Source of the DNA: Deltaproteobacteria bacterium
GTDB lineage: Bacteria > Desulfobacterota > Desulfuromonadia > Geobacterales > Geobacteraceae
Assembly (NCBI GenBank): GCA_009668975.1
Contig: SBEG01000002.1
Span: 1 to 64,000, forward strand
DNA length: 64,000 nt
Direction: 5' to 3'
Positions 38,423 through 47,502 of the stretch are shown here, in pieces. Both the position numbers and the translations under genes were made by a program. Positions within the stretch are counted from its first letter, which is position 1. Every line of letters starts with the position of its first letter. The notes beneath the pieces are model-generated. The model worked only from the letters and a program-made list of their open reading frames with translations, was not told where the DNA came from and made no database searches.

Positions 38423-39589
38423 ATGCACCGAATAACGAGGCTGATACTTAGGCCAATCCTTTTTGTACTTCTTCCCCTGTTCCTGGTCGCTTGCGGCAGT
38501 GATGAGGATTCGAATAATGGCTCCGCTGTTTACGGGAGTCACAGCGTTGTTCTTGTCCAGTCCTCGACGAAATCCTTTGGAGCGAACGGTTATGGTCAAC
38601 TCGGTAACGGTGCTACTGCGGACAGTTCGATACCGGTAAATGTTCCCGGAACTTTTTCGGCGGTCAGTATCGGTGGTGCGCATTCGATCGGCCTTAAAGC
38701 CGATGGGACTGTCTGGGCCTGGGGGAATAACGCCTCGGGGCAGTTGGGGAATGGAACGCAAGATTCCAAGACATCTCCGGTCCTCGTGACAACTCCTGAC
38801 GGTGTTAGCGGATTTACCGCTGTCGCTGCTGGTGGAAATCATTCTCTCGCGATTGACAATCTCGGCAACCTTTGGGCCTGGGGACTCAACACGTCCGGCC
38901 AATTGGGGGATGGCACTACTGATATCAAGACTACACCTTTTAAAATAACAACTCTTGGCAATGTTGTAGCAATAGCTGCAGGTGGAACATTCAGCATCGC
39001 CTTGAAAGGTGACGGCACCGTCTGGTATTGGGGTACCGTCAGCGACAAGCGCCTTGCAAACAGTATCCTCGTCAGCAGTTCTACCCCCGTATTGGTTACT
39101 ATTGACACCAATGACGTTCCTATTGAAAAAATTGTGGCCGGTGGCAGCCACGCCTTGGCGCTTGATGCGAACGGAGTTGTTTATGCCTGGGGATACAATG
39201 AGTTAGGCCAACTGGGCGACGGCACAACTACGTCCAGTTCGATTGCTGTCCGTTTGGACATGCCTGGCACAGTAACGGCAATTTCCGCCGGTCTTGACCA
39301 TTCTCTGGCTGTGATTGGCGGCGGCGTGTATGCCTGGGGCTATAATTACTATGGTCAACTCGGGAATGGCGATCCGCTCAAGAGTAATACGCCGGTTACC
39401 GAATTACAACGTGTTACCGATCAGAATGGGGTTTTGCTCTCGAGTATTGTCGATATCGTTGCCGTAGGTCATCATAGTATCGCCCGAGATATCAGCTCCA
39501 CTGTATGGACCTGGGGCAATAATACCTATGGTCAGTTGGGTGATGGCACGACTCAGAGCCGCAGTAGAGCAAAAGCACTTGTCAATTAA
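38423..39589 (+). CDS. RCC1-repeat beta-propeller lipoprotein
   Basis: The 388-aa protein has a lipoprotein signal with the lipobox LVAC (Cys24), followed by Gly-Ser-Asp. A C+2 Ser does not signal inner-membrane retention, so outer-membrane sorting is plausible. The mature part is made of seven RCC1-type repeats, each with a core like WAWGxNxxGQLGxGT. The fourth (WYWGTVSDKRLANS) is degenerate. Seven blades would close one propeller. In bacteria such repeats occur in secreted or surface proteins, with no general function known. It interrupts the lipid A gene order between gnnB and lpxB, with an 80-base gap before and 243 after, so it may be an insertion into the cluster. AAGGAGG precedes the ATG. 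Confidence 0.85.
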   Translation: MHRITRLILRPILFVLLPLFLVACGSDEDSNNGSAVYGSHSVVLVQSSTKSFGANGYGQLGNGATADSSIPVNVPGTFSAVSIGGAHSIGLKADGTVWAWGNNASGQLGNGTQDSKTSPVLVTTPDGVSGFTAVAAGGNHSLAIDNLGNLWAWGLNTSGQLGDGTTDIKTTPFKITTLGNVVAIAAGGTFSIALKGDGTVWYWGTVSDKRLANSILVSSSTPVLVTIDTNDVPIEKIVAGGSHALALDANGVVYAWGYNELGQLGDGTTTSSSIAVRLDMPGTVTAISAGLDHSLAVIGGGVYAWGYNYYGQLGNGDPLKSNTPVTELQRVTDQNGVLLSSIVDIVAVGHHSIARDISSTVWTWGNNTYGQLGDGTTQSRSRAKALVN

Positions 39590-39687
39590 GTGTAAAGTGT
39601 CCTGCATCTGATTCGTTTTGATCAATTACATATCCATTTCAAGGTCATTGCGAGCTACCAGGTTGCTGAATTATATGGGGTGAGTTG

Positions 39688-39712
39688 CATGGTTCCCTGA
39701 GTGAACCATGCT
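39688..39712. terminator. Hairpin after the RCC1 lipoprotein gene
   Basis: GCATGGTTC and GAACCATGC form a perfect 9-bp stem around a seven-base loop, about 100 bases after the stop codon. The trailing TTGCTTTC is only a weak T-tract, so terminator function is likely but not certain. The remaining bases up to lpxB show nothing else. Confidence 0.5.
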
Positions 39713-39832
39713 TGCTTTCGAAGAATTTCGACAGCCTGTTACACGTTCACGTTTTCAGATCGATGGGGAATGTGATCTTCGCAATGACTTTTTTTCTCCT
39801 TTCAGTCTGAAGTCAACACCAGCGGAGGACAC

Positions 39833-40969
39833 GTGGCGAGCAAGCGAATCATGATCATAGCCGGTGAGGCCTCGGGCGATCTGCACGGTTCCGCGCTGGT
39901 CAGGGAGGCTCTCTCTCTCGATCCGGATCTTCAATTCTTCGGCATCGGCGGTTCGCTGATGCGTGCTCAAGGCGTCGATACGCTGGTTGATGCGCGGGAG
40001 ATGGCGGTCGTCGGACTCGTAGAGGTTATCGCGCACTTTCCGACAATTTTCCGGGCTTTCCGAAAAATGGAGAAAATCCTCAAGCAGAATCCTCCCGATC
40101 TTTTGATTTTGATTGATTACCCCGATTTCAATCTGCGACTGGCCAAGATCGCAAAATCCGTAGGAGTAAAGGTTCTCTATTATATCAGTCCCCAGGTCTG
40201 GGCCTGGAGGGTCGGACGAGTCAAAAAAATTGCCCGTATCGTTGACCGGATGGCAGTGGTTTTTCCCTTTGAGGTTCCTTTCTATGAGAAAGAAGGGCTG
40301 CCTGTTTCCTTTGTAGGACATCCCCTGGTTGATTCGGTACGGCCAACCATGTCACGGGAAGCGGCACAATCTGTCTTCGGCATCGATCCGAACAGAGCTA
40401 CCGTTGGATTGTTCCCCGGAAGTCGAAAACAGGAAATCCGCACGCATCTTCCGATACTTCTTGAATCAGCCCGGCTTTTAAAAATGAGATTTCCCGAGCT
40501 GCAATTCATCCTGCCTCTTGCATCCAGCCTTGAGCGTGGCGATGTTGCGTCTTTTCTTGAGAACAGCGGACTCGCCGTGTCCGTTGTTGAAGGCAAGGGC
40601 TACGATGTCATGCAGATCTGTGATGCGATTATCTCGGTTTCCGGAACGGTAACCTTGGAGATTGCGCTCATTGGTGTGCCGATGGTGATTATCTACCGGG
40701 TGTCGCCTCTGACCTACCAGGCCGCAAAGCGGTTGATACGGGTGGATCATGTGGGCATTTGCAATATCGTTGCGGATCGGCGGGTGGTGCGCGAATTGAT
40801 CCAGCACGAGGCAAAACCGGAGATTATTGCGGAAGAGATTTCGCGCATTCTGACGGACTCCTCCTATGCCGATGCTATCCGGTTTGGTTTGTCAGAGGTG
40901 CGTAATCGTCTGGGTAGTGGAGGATGTTCCGCTCGCGTTGCCGAAATTGTTCAGGAAATGCTTCGTTAG
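39833..40969 (+). CDS. lpxB: Lipid-A-disaccharide synthase LpxB
   Basis: The 378-aa GT19 glycosyltransferase joins lipid X to UDP-2,3-diacyl-glucosamine to form the lipid A disaccharide. The N-terminal IIAGEASGDLHG and the YISPQVWAWRVGRVKKI and FPFEVPFYEKEGLP segments are diagnostic. The GTG start has GGAGGAC directly upstream. It leads a second transcription block (lpxB-msbA-waaA-lpxK). If the preceding sugar is GlcN3N, LpxB would act on a diamino substrate. Confidence 0.96.
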   Translation: MASKRIMIIAGEASGDLHGSALVREALSLDPDLQFFGIGGSLMRAQGVDTLVDAREMAVVGLVEVIAHFPTIFRAFRKMEKILKQNPPDLLILIDYPDFNLRLAKIAKSVGVKVLYYISPQVWAWRVGRVKKIARIVDRMAVVFPFEVPFYEKEGLPVSFVGHPLVDSVRPTMSREAAQSVFGIDPNRATVGLFPGSRKQEIRTHLPILLESARLLKMRFPELQFILPLASSLERGDVASFLENSGLAVSVVEGKGYDVMQICDAIISVSGTVTLEIALIGVPMVIIYRVSPLTYQAAKRLIRVDHVGICNIVADRRVVRELIQHEAKPEIIAEEISRILTDSSYADAIRFGLSEVRNRLGSGGCSARVAEIVQEMLR

Positions 40970-40982
40970 TGGAGAGAGAAGA

Positions 40983-42785
40983 ATGAATTCTTTTAGAAGA
41001 CTGCTGGGATATACCCTGCCGTATTGGCGTTTGATTGTAATATCATTTATCGGTGCCATGGGGGTTGCCGCTTCCGATTCGGCGATTGCTTTTTCCGTGG
41101 GTAAAGTGCTCAAACAGATATTTACCGAAAAATCCCATGCAATAGCAGTATCAATGGGACCTCTTTTCAGCACGTCATTTTCGATTAATTCCCTGAGCAT
41201 TTTCAGGATTCTACCGCTGGCTTTGATTTCACTGTTTGTTTTTCGCGGCCTCTGTCGGTTTGTGCAGCAATTCTGTATAACCTATGCGGGCCAGCTTGCG
41301 GTCCAGGATGTCAGGAACGTCATCTATCAGCGAAATATGGGGTTATCCCTGCGCTTTTTCAACAATAACCCGACCGGTGTTCTCATGGCTCGGGTTCTGA
41401 ATGATGTAAGTCTGATGCAAAACGGCTTCTCGGAAGTTTTGATGAGTGTCTTTCGAGATACTCTGACGGCACTCGGGCTTCTTGGACTAATTTTTTATCT
41501 TGATTGGCAGCTTGCGGTCATTACCATTATCGTTGTTCCACTGATGATTCTTCCATCTAGAATTATCGGGCGTCATCTCAAGCGACTTGCCAAGCTGGGT
41601 CTGGAAAGAATAAGTGACCTCTCCTGCATCCTCCAGGAAACCTTCTCCGGCATCAAGGTAATCAAAGCGTTTGGACTGGAAGCACGGGAAATTATCAAAT
41701 TTCGCACCGCCAACCTGCAATTTCTCAATTATGCCAAAAAATCCTTAAAGTATGAGGCGCTGCATGCACCGATTCTGGAGGTTATCAGTTCTTTAGGGAT
41801 TGCGAGTGTCATCTGGTTTGGCGGCAGCCATGTTCTTTCCGGTCAGATGAGCGCTGATGCCTTTATCTCGTTTGTCGTCGCCATGGGCATGCTCTATACA
41901 CCGGTAAAAAAGCTTCTGAATGTTTACTCGCTGTTACAGCGCTCACTGGGGGCAGCGGAAAGAGTTTTCGAAATAATCGACGAAAAACCTGAAATCACTG
42001 ATCGTCCCGATGCTTGTAGCCTTGAACGGGCACGGGGAGAGGTTGAGTTCCGCAATGTTACCTTTTCCTACAACAACGAACCGGTACTGTTGAACGTCAG
42101 CCTGTCCGCAAGAAAGGGCGAGGTTGTAGCATTAGTTGGGACCTCCGGTGCTGGAAAGACCACGTTGGTCTCCCTGATTCCCCGTTTTTACGATGTTGAA
42201 AATGGTTCGATTCTGATTGACGGTATTGATATCCGTGATGTGAAGCTCTTCGATCTTCTGCAACAGATTGCCCTGGTGGATCAGGAGACGATTCTTTTCA
42301 ACGAAACCATTGCCAACAATATCAGATATGGCAAGACTGATGCTACGGATGAAGAAGTGGAGCGGGCCGCCAGAGCTGCCTATGCACATGATTTCATAAT
42401 CGAAATGGCCGAGGGGTATCAGACAAATATCGGTGACCGTGGGGTGAGAATTTCCGGAGGTCAGAAACAGCGGCTTTGCATTGCGCGGGCAATCCTGAAA
42501 AATGCACCGATTCTCATATTGGATGAGGCAACCAGCGCCCTTGACACCGAAAGCGAGCAGATGGTTCAGCAGGCCATTAATAATCTCATGTCAAACCGCA
42601 CTACTTTCGTCATTGCCCACCGTCTCTCAACGATTTTGCATGCCGATACGATTATCGTTATGGACAAGGGCATTGTCGTGGAAAGGGGCAGCCATCGCCA
42701 GCTTCTTGAGGCGAACGGTCTCTATAAAAAACTGTATACCATGCAGTTCCAGGGAGAAGACGCGGATGCTCGAGGTACGATGTGA
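40983..42785 (+). CDS. msbA: Lipid A export ABC transporter MsbA
   Basis: The 600-aa half-transporter flips lipid A-core across the inner membrane as a homodimer. Six membrane helices span about residues 20-315. The ATPase domain has Walker A GTSGAGKT (Lys392), signature RISGGQKQRLCIARA, Walker B ILILDEATSALD and the switch histidine in VIAHRLST. ATG 40983 is preceded by GGAGAGAG; the frame opens earlier inside lpxB. It lies 13 bases after lpxB. Confidence 0.93.
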   Translation: MNSFRRLLGYTLPYWRLIVISFIGAMGVAASDSAIAFSVGKVLKQIFTEKSHAIAVSMGPLFSTSFSINSLSIFRILPLALISLFVFRGLCRFVQQFCITYAGQLAVQDVRNVIYQRNMGLSLRFFNNNPTGVLMARVLNDVSLMQNGFSEVLMSVFRDTLTALGLLGLIFYLDWQLAVITIIVVPLMILPSRIIGRHLKRLAKLGLERISDLSCILQETFSGIKVIKAFGLEAREIIKFRTANLQFLNYAKKSLKYEALHAPILEVISSLGIASVIWFGGSHVLSGQMSADAFISFVVAMGMLYTPVKKLLNVYSLLQRSLGAAERVFEIIDEKPEITDRPDACSLERARGEVEFRNVTFSYNNEPVLLNVSLSARKGEVVALVGTSGAGKTTLVSLIPRFYDVENGSILIDGIDIRDVKLFDLLQQIALVDQETILFNETIANNIRYGKTDATDEEVERAARAAYAHDFIIEMAEGYQTNIGDRGVRISGGQKQRLCIARAILKNAPILILDEATSALDTESEQMVQQAINNLMSNRTTFVIAHRLSTILHADTIIVMDKGIVVERGSHRQLLEANGLYKKLYTMQFQGEDADARGTM

Positions 42786-42830
42786 TACGCGAGAAGTAAA
42801 GACTGGAACCTTTGTTCGTTTGAAGGTTAA

Positions 42831-42852
42831 GGGGCCATGGCCCTGATTTTTA
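42831..42852 (+). terminator. Weak palindromic hairpin between msbA and waaA
   Basis: GGGCCATGGCCC (42832-42843) is a perfect palindrome followed by TGATTTTT. The stem is short once a loop is allowed, so it may only attenuate read-through. Confidence 0.3.
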
Positions 42853-42900
42853 ACTCTTGCTTCTGACGTTGTGCGTCAAACACCTAACTTTAACTGCCTT

Positions 42901-44271
42901 ATGCTCTATCTAATTTACGACATACTTCTTTTTCTTGCAGTTCCTCTTTATCTACCCTTTTTCCTTTTCCGTTGCGCCACCAGACGCCGGGTCCGCAAAG
43001 GTATTGCGGAGCGCCTCGGCTTTCTTGCCAAAGATAAGCGTGCGCACCTTCAAGGCTGTGAAACACTTTGGGTCCATGCCGTATCGGTAGGAGAAACAAT
43101 TGCCGCCAGACCGCTCTTGAAGGCTCTGAAGACCAGATATCCCGAAAAAAAAATCGTACTTTCCACAGTAACCGAGACCGGCAGAAGTATTGCGGAAAAA
43201 CTTTCCGAGGTGGATGTCTGTATTTATTTTCCCCTGGATTTCGGATTTGCGGTCCGCCGGATGCTGAAAACTGTTCATCCCTCCCTGATTATGGTTGTCG
43301 AAACCGAAATCTGGCCAAACTTTCTTCGCTGTGCTCACCGTTCCGGAATCCGGGCCGTGCTTGTCAATGGGCGTATCTCTGATAAATCCTTTGGCGGCTA
43401 CCGAAGATTCTCCTGGGTATTTCGCCAGGTACTTGCTAATTTTGACGCACTGTGCGTGCAAACGGAAGAGGATGCCCGTCGAATAATTGCCATTGGTGCT
43501 CCCCCAGCGCGGGTTCATGTGGCAAATAATCTGAAGTACGATATCCCCGTTACCCCGGTCTCAGCGGAGTCAAAAAGCTCCCTGCTTGGTAAGTATTGCC
43601 TTCCCTCGGGTGTGCCGGTTTTTACCGCAGGTAGTTCGCACCGGGGCGAGGATGAGATTGTTTTGTCTGTCTATCGCACTCTGATTCGAGAAGGGCAAGA
43701 GACTGTTTTGGTTCTGGCGCCGCGTCATCCGGAACGAGCGGAAGAGGTGGCAAAAATCGCGGAGCAGAATGGTCTTCGCTGTGTGCGACGATCGCAACTT
43801 GACGGTAAATCCGTTCAATTGCATACAGGTGAGGTGCTGCTGGTCGATACTGTTGGTGAGTTGATGGATATCTATGCCATTTCCGACCTGGTCTTCGTTG
43901 GCGGGAGCCTGGTGCCTGTTGGCGGCCACAACCTTCTCGAACCGGCTTCTCGTGCTGTTCCGGTAATATTCGGCCCCCACATGAATAATTTTCGCGAAAT
44001 AGCGGCCCTGATTCTTCATCACAAGGGTGGAGTACAGGTGCAGGACAGTGCTGCGTTGATGGAGACTCTCCGGCAGTTGCTCGATAATTCTGCCGAGCGA
44101 CTGAGATTAGGTGAAAATGGCTTGCGGATACTGACAGAAAATTGCGGTTCCACCGAACGGCACATGGAGATAATTGCCTCGTTACTGTCTGGTACCGGAA
44201 CGGGGGGCACCTCTCGGAATTCACCCCCTTCAGTGACTCCTGAAGGCATGGTGACGCATGAAATTACCTGA
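42901..44271 (+). CDS. waaA: Kdo transferase WaaA (KdtA)
   Basis: This 456-aa GT30 enzyme transfers Kdo from CMP-Kdo to lipid IVA at the inner membrane. It has the N-terminal membrane anchor (LYLIYDILLFLAVPLYLPFF) and the acidic catalytic segment RKGIAERLGF. It also has WVHAVSVGETIAARPL, the VVETEIWPNF segment and the C-terminal GGSLVPVGGHNLLEPA loop, all standard for WaaA. I favour ATG 42901 because the anchor begins there; a GTG at 42871 is in frame. Neither has a strong ribosome site. It overlaps lpxK by 14 bases. Confidence 0.95.
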   Translation: MLYLIYDILLFLAVPLYLPFFLFRCATRRRVRKGIAERLGFLAKDKRAHLQGCETLWVHAVSVGETIAARPLLKALKTRYPEKKIVLSTVTETGRSIAEKLSEVDVCIYFPLDFGFAVRRMLKTVHPSLIMVVETEIWPNFLRCAHRSGIRAVLVNGRISDKSFGGYRRFSWVFRQVLANFDALCVQTEEDARRIIAIGAPPARVHVANNLKYDIPVTPVSAESKSSLLGKYCLPSGVPVFTAGSSHRGEDEIVLSVYRTLIREGQETVLVLAPRHPERAEEVAKIAEQNGLRCVRRSQLDGKSVQLHTGEVLLVDTVGELMDIYAISDLVFVGGSLVPVGGHNLLEPASRAVPVIFGPHMNNFREIAALILHHKGGVQVQDSAALMETLRQLLDNSAERLRLGENGLRILTENCGSTERHMEIIASLLSGTGTGGTSRNSPPSVTPEGMVTHEIT

Positions 44272-45328
44272 CAGGTATTTCCGTGAGTTGTGGGAGGGCA
44301 AGAGAATTGGTTTGGTAGACAAGCTCATTGTTGCCCTGTTGGTTCCCGGTGCTTTTGTTTACAGTGTAGTACTGCGGTTTCGCAGTTTTTTGTATCGCCG
44401 GGGAATCATGCCTTCTTTTCTTCTGGACGTGCCGGTAATTTCTGTCGGTAATCTTTCCGTGGGGGGGACTGGTAAAACCCCGTTTACTGTTCTGATCGCG
44501 CGTTTGCTCATCGACCGGGGCAAGCGAGTGGTTGTCCTGTCACGTGGCTACGGCGGTGCTGGCGGCAGTGCGGTTCGCATTGTTTCTGATGGGTCGCGGA
44601 TTCTTCTGCCGGTCGCCGAGGCTGGAGATGAACCGGTTCTCCTGGCGCGCTCCGTGCCCGGCCTTATCGTCGTTACCAGTTCCGACCGCTATCGTGGCGG
44701 ATTAAAGGCGTTCAAACGGTTCCGTCCGGACATTTTCCTCCTTGATGACGGCTTTCAGCATCTGCGCCTTCGGCGTGATCTTAATATCCTCCTTCTTGAT
44801 GCCGCAAGGCCTTTCGGCAACGGTTGGACGCTTCCTGCCGGACTGCTTCGCGAACCGCTTTCGGCGGTTAGACGAGCGGATTTGATTGTCTATACACGTG
44901 CCGATGAGGCTACGGAATGTCCTGCTCTAGAGGATATTCCGGCCTGTCGGTCATCTCACCGGTTGTCGGGAGTCGTTTCATTGCTCGGTGGCGAACTGAC
45001 AGCGTTTTCCATTTTCGCCGGGAAAAAAGGCGTTGCCTGTGCTGGAATTGCCGACCCCGGGGCTTTTTTTGACGCACTGGCTCTCGAGGGGCTGGACCTC
45101 ACCGCCACTCTCGCCTTTCAGGACCACTGTTTCTATGACCGGACGGAACGTGCAGAAATCTGCCGTGCGATGAAAGAAACCGGAGCAGATTTCCTGATAA
45201 CCACAGAAAAAGATGCCGTCAAACTTGCGGCTTTTCCGGATATTTCCCAGGTTGCCTATGCAGCTGTTCTTACGCTTGAAATCATCGATTCAGGGGTGCT
45301 TGAGGCCAAAATTGAGAAACTGCTTTAA
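44258..45328 (+). CDS. lpxK: Tetraacyldisaccharide 4'-kinase LpxK
   Basis: The 356-aa inner-membrane-associated kinase phosphorylates the 4' position of the lipid A disaccharide. Walker A is SVGGTGKTP (Lys73), followed by VVVLSRGYGG. DDGFQHLRLRRDLNILLLDA and the C-terminal FLITTEKDAVKL segment are family marks. An N-terminal hydrophobic helix (about residues 22-40) anchors it. It overlaps waaA by 14 bases. Confidence 0.95.
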   Translation: MKLPDRYFRELWEGKRIGLVDKLIVALLVPGAFVYSVVLRFRSFLYRRGIMPSFLLDVPVISVGNLSVGGTGKTPFTVLIARLLIDRGKRVVVLSRGYGGAGGSAVRIVSDGSRILLPVAEAGDEPVLLARSVPGLIVVTSSDRYRGGLKAFKRFRPDIFLLDDGFQHLRLRRDLNILLLDAARPFGNGWTLPAGLLREPLSAVRRADLIVYTRADEATECPALEDIPACRSSHRLSGVVSLLGGELTAFSIFAGKKGVACAGIADPGAFFDALALEGLDLTATLAFQDHCFYDRTERAEICRAMKETGADFLITTEKDAVKLAAFPDISQVAYAAVLTLEIIDSGVLEAKIEKLL

Positions 45329-45432
45329 CATTATATCCGAGTTATGGCAGTATACCCGCTCGCACATTGGTTTTCCCCTTTGGGGTTGCCTAGCGGTATC
45401 AACCGGATAATACTGTTCTTCAGGGGTGATTG

Positions 45433-45603
45433 ATGGACCTTGTACCAGAAATGTTGGATATTCTTGCCTGCCCGAAGTGCAAGGGCGCTCTTCTGGATGT
45501 CGGAGATTCTCTCGTTTGTGAGGCATGCCGGTTGCGCTATCCCATCCGGCACGGTCTGCCGGTACTCCTTGTGGAAGAAGCGGTACAGCTGAGTGAGGAG
45601 TAG
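45433..45603 (+). CDS. Trm112-family small zinc protein
   Basis: This 56-aa protein has four cysteines in two CX2C pairs, Cys13/Cys16 (LACPKCKG) and Cys29/Cys32 (VCEACRLRYPIRHGLPVLL). The RYPIRHGLPVLL end is typical of bacterial Trm112-like (YcaR-type) proteins. These bind zinc and, in eukaryotes and archaea, activate methyltransferases; the bacterial role is not settled. Genes of this type commonly follow lpxK. The ATG has AGGGGTG upstream. It ends two bases before the heptosyltransferase-like gene. Confidence 0.85.
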   Translation: MDLVPEMLDILACPKCKGALLDVGDSLVCEACRLRYPIRHGLPVLLVEEAVQLSEE

Positions 45604-45605
45604 AA

Positions 45606-46730
45606 GTGCGCGCAGAAGAGAATTTCCATAGCGCTGGGCTGAGGCAGGGAGCGGCGGGCGTCAGGAAGCGCATCCTTGTTTTGCGTTACCGTTTTATCGG
45701 GGATACCGTCCTGACAGTGCCCTTCTTGAGGAATCTTCGCGCCGCGGAGCCGGACGCCCATATCGCCTGGGTCGTTGCTCCAGGTTCTTCCGAGGTGGTG
45801 AAGGGGATTCCGTATGTTGATGAACTGATCTACTGGGATCCGGTTACTATCCATGCCGACAGCCGTGGAACCCATAAGACCCTGTGTGACAAGATTCGAT
45901 TCATCAGGGCGCTACGCTCGCAAAATTTCGATAAGGTCTATGTCCTGAAACGGTCCTTTTCCAGTGCTATGATTGCCATTCTCTCCGGTGCCCGGGAAAG
46001 GGTAGGCTTTGACACGGAAGGGCGGGGTTTCCTGCTGACGAAACGCGTCCAGTACCGGCACGACCAGCATGAGATGCAGAACTTTCTCGACGTTTTACGT
46101 GCCGATGGCGTTACCGTTTCGGATGATTATCTGGAATTCTGGTCTACGCCTGAGGAAGATGCAGCCGCTGGGAAGTTGCTGGCTGATGCAGGCATATCAG
46201 CAGCGAAAGAAATAGTTGCGCTGCATCCTTTTGCCTCCAATCCGCATCGCGGCTGGCCTTTTGAAGATTTCGCTTCCCTGGCCGCACTTCTGCGAGCCCA
46301 GGGGTTTGTTACCCTGGTCCTGGGTGCCCCGAGCGACAGGAATGCTTTCGAGTGCGTCCGCGATCTGTTCGGGCAGGAAACGGTCGACCTGGTAGGGCGA
46401 TGCAATCTCAGGGTTACGATGGCCCTGCTGAAACGTTGTGCCCTGTTCGTCGGTAATGACAGCGGCATCATGCATCTGGCTGCTGCCGCCAATATCCCGA
46501 TGGTCGCGCTCTTTGGCCCCCAGTCGCCGGTGAAGTTCGGTCCCTGGAGTTCTCAGGCGAGGGCTGTGTATCGCGATTTCCCCTGTTCACCTTGCAAACA
46601 GAAATTTTTCACCGAGTGCGAGCCGTCACCTCGGATGCGTCCCGCTTGCGTGGAAGCGATTACGGTTGATGATGTGTTCCGCGAGGTTGTACAGTTCGTG
46701 AGTAAAGATAAAGAAGGCGATTATGAATAA
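45606..46730 (+). CDS. Glycosyltransferase family 9 (heptosyltransferase-like)
   Basis: The 374-aa GT-B enzyme resembles WaaC/WaaF/WaaQ ADP-heptose:LPS heptosyltransferases. ILVLRYRFIGDTVLTVPFLRNL is a typical heptosyltransferase start. IVALHPFASNPHRGWPFEDFA and LFVGNDSGIMHLAAAANIPMVALFGP form the sugar-nucleotide site. It probably extends the LPS inner core on Kdo-lipid A. The GTG start has GAGGAG five bases upstream. About 20 residues precede the first strand, so a start further in is possible. It overlaps the next gene by eight bases. Confidence 0.88.
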   Translation: MRAEENFHSAGLRQGAAGVRKRILVLRYRFIGDTVLTVPFLRNLRAAEPDAHIAWVVAPGSSEVVKGIPYVDELIYWDPVTIHADSRGTHKTLCDKIRFIRALRSQNFDKVYVLKRSFSSAMIAILSGARERVGFDTEGRGFLLTKRVQYRHDQHEMQNFLDVLRADGVTVSDDYLEFWSTPEEDAAAGKLLADAGISAAKEIVALHPFASNPHRGWPFEDFASLAALLRAQGFVTLVLGAPSDRNAFECVRDLFGQETVDLVGRCNLRVTMALLKRCALFVGNDSGIMHLAAAANIPMVALFGPQSPVKFGPWSSQARAVYRDFPCSPCKQKFFTECEPSPRMRPACVEAITVDDVFREVVQFVSKDKEGDYE

Positions 46731-47502
46731 AAGTAATACTATTGCAGTTTCCGTCACGGTCAGGACATTCAACGAGGAGAGCAATATCCGGGATTGCCTG
46801 GAAAGTGTCGCCTGGGCCGATGAAATAATCGTTGTCGATTCCGAAAGTAGCGACGCAACTGTTGAGATTGCGCGGGAATATACCGACAAGGTAATTGTCC
46901 GGCCCTGGGCCGGACATATTGCCACCAGTCAGTTTGCCACCGACCAGGCCAAAAATCTCTGGAATTTCAGTATCGATGCCGACGAACGCGTGTCTCCCGC
47001 GTTGCGCGACGAAATTCTTTCTCTTGATCTGCAAAACACGCCCCATGATGCCTTTGACATGCCACGGCTTCATTTCTTTATGCAGCGTTGGATCAAACAT
47101 TCCGGTTGGTATCCCGATCGGAATATTCGCCTGTTCCGTAAAGATCGCTGCAGCTGGGGCGGGTATGCACCGCATGATAAAATCCAGGTTCCCGGTTCAC
47201 TGGCACGTCTGAAGAATGATCTTTACCATTATATCTACCGTGATCTGGCCCACTTTGCGTCAACGAAAAACTCTTATTCGACACTTACTGCCATTGATCA
47301 TAACCGAACCGGCAGGCGCGCTACTCTTGTGCACTTTACTCTGCGGCCGCTCTACGCATTTTTTCACCGTTACCTGGTACGACTCGGTTTTCTCGACGGA
47401 CTTGCCGGGTTTGTCATCTCGGTCATGGAGGCCCATTGCGTTTTCATGAAATATGTGAAGTTGTATGAAATTCAGCAGAAATTGCGGCGTGATGACCAGT
47501 GA
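46723..47502 (+). CDS. Glycosyltransferase family 2 (WaaE/KdtX-like)
   Basis: The 259-aa GT-A enzyme has the family 2 fold: SVTVRTFNEESNIRDCLES, the nucleotide-sugar site EIIVVDSESSDATVEIA and the metal-binding SIDADERVS. The later WIKHSGWYPDRNIRLFRK segment is characteristic of the LPS-core glucosyltransferase WaaE/KdtX group. It likely adds a hexose to the LPS inner core on the cytoplasmic face. The ATG overlaps the preceding gene by eight bases. Confidence 0.85.
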   Translation: MNKSNTIAVSVTVRTFNEESNIRDCLESVAWADEIIVVDSESSDATVEIAREYTDKVIVRPWAGHIATSQFATDQAKNLWNFSIDADERVSPALRDEILSLDLQNTPHDAFDMPRLHFFMQRWIKHSGWYPDRNIRLFRKDRCSWGGYAPHDKIQVPGSLARLKNDLYHYIYRDLAHFASTKNSYSTLTAIDHNRTGRRATLVHFTLRPLYAFFHRYLVRLGFLDGLAGFVISVMEAHCVFMKYVKLYEIQQKLRRDDQ

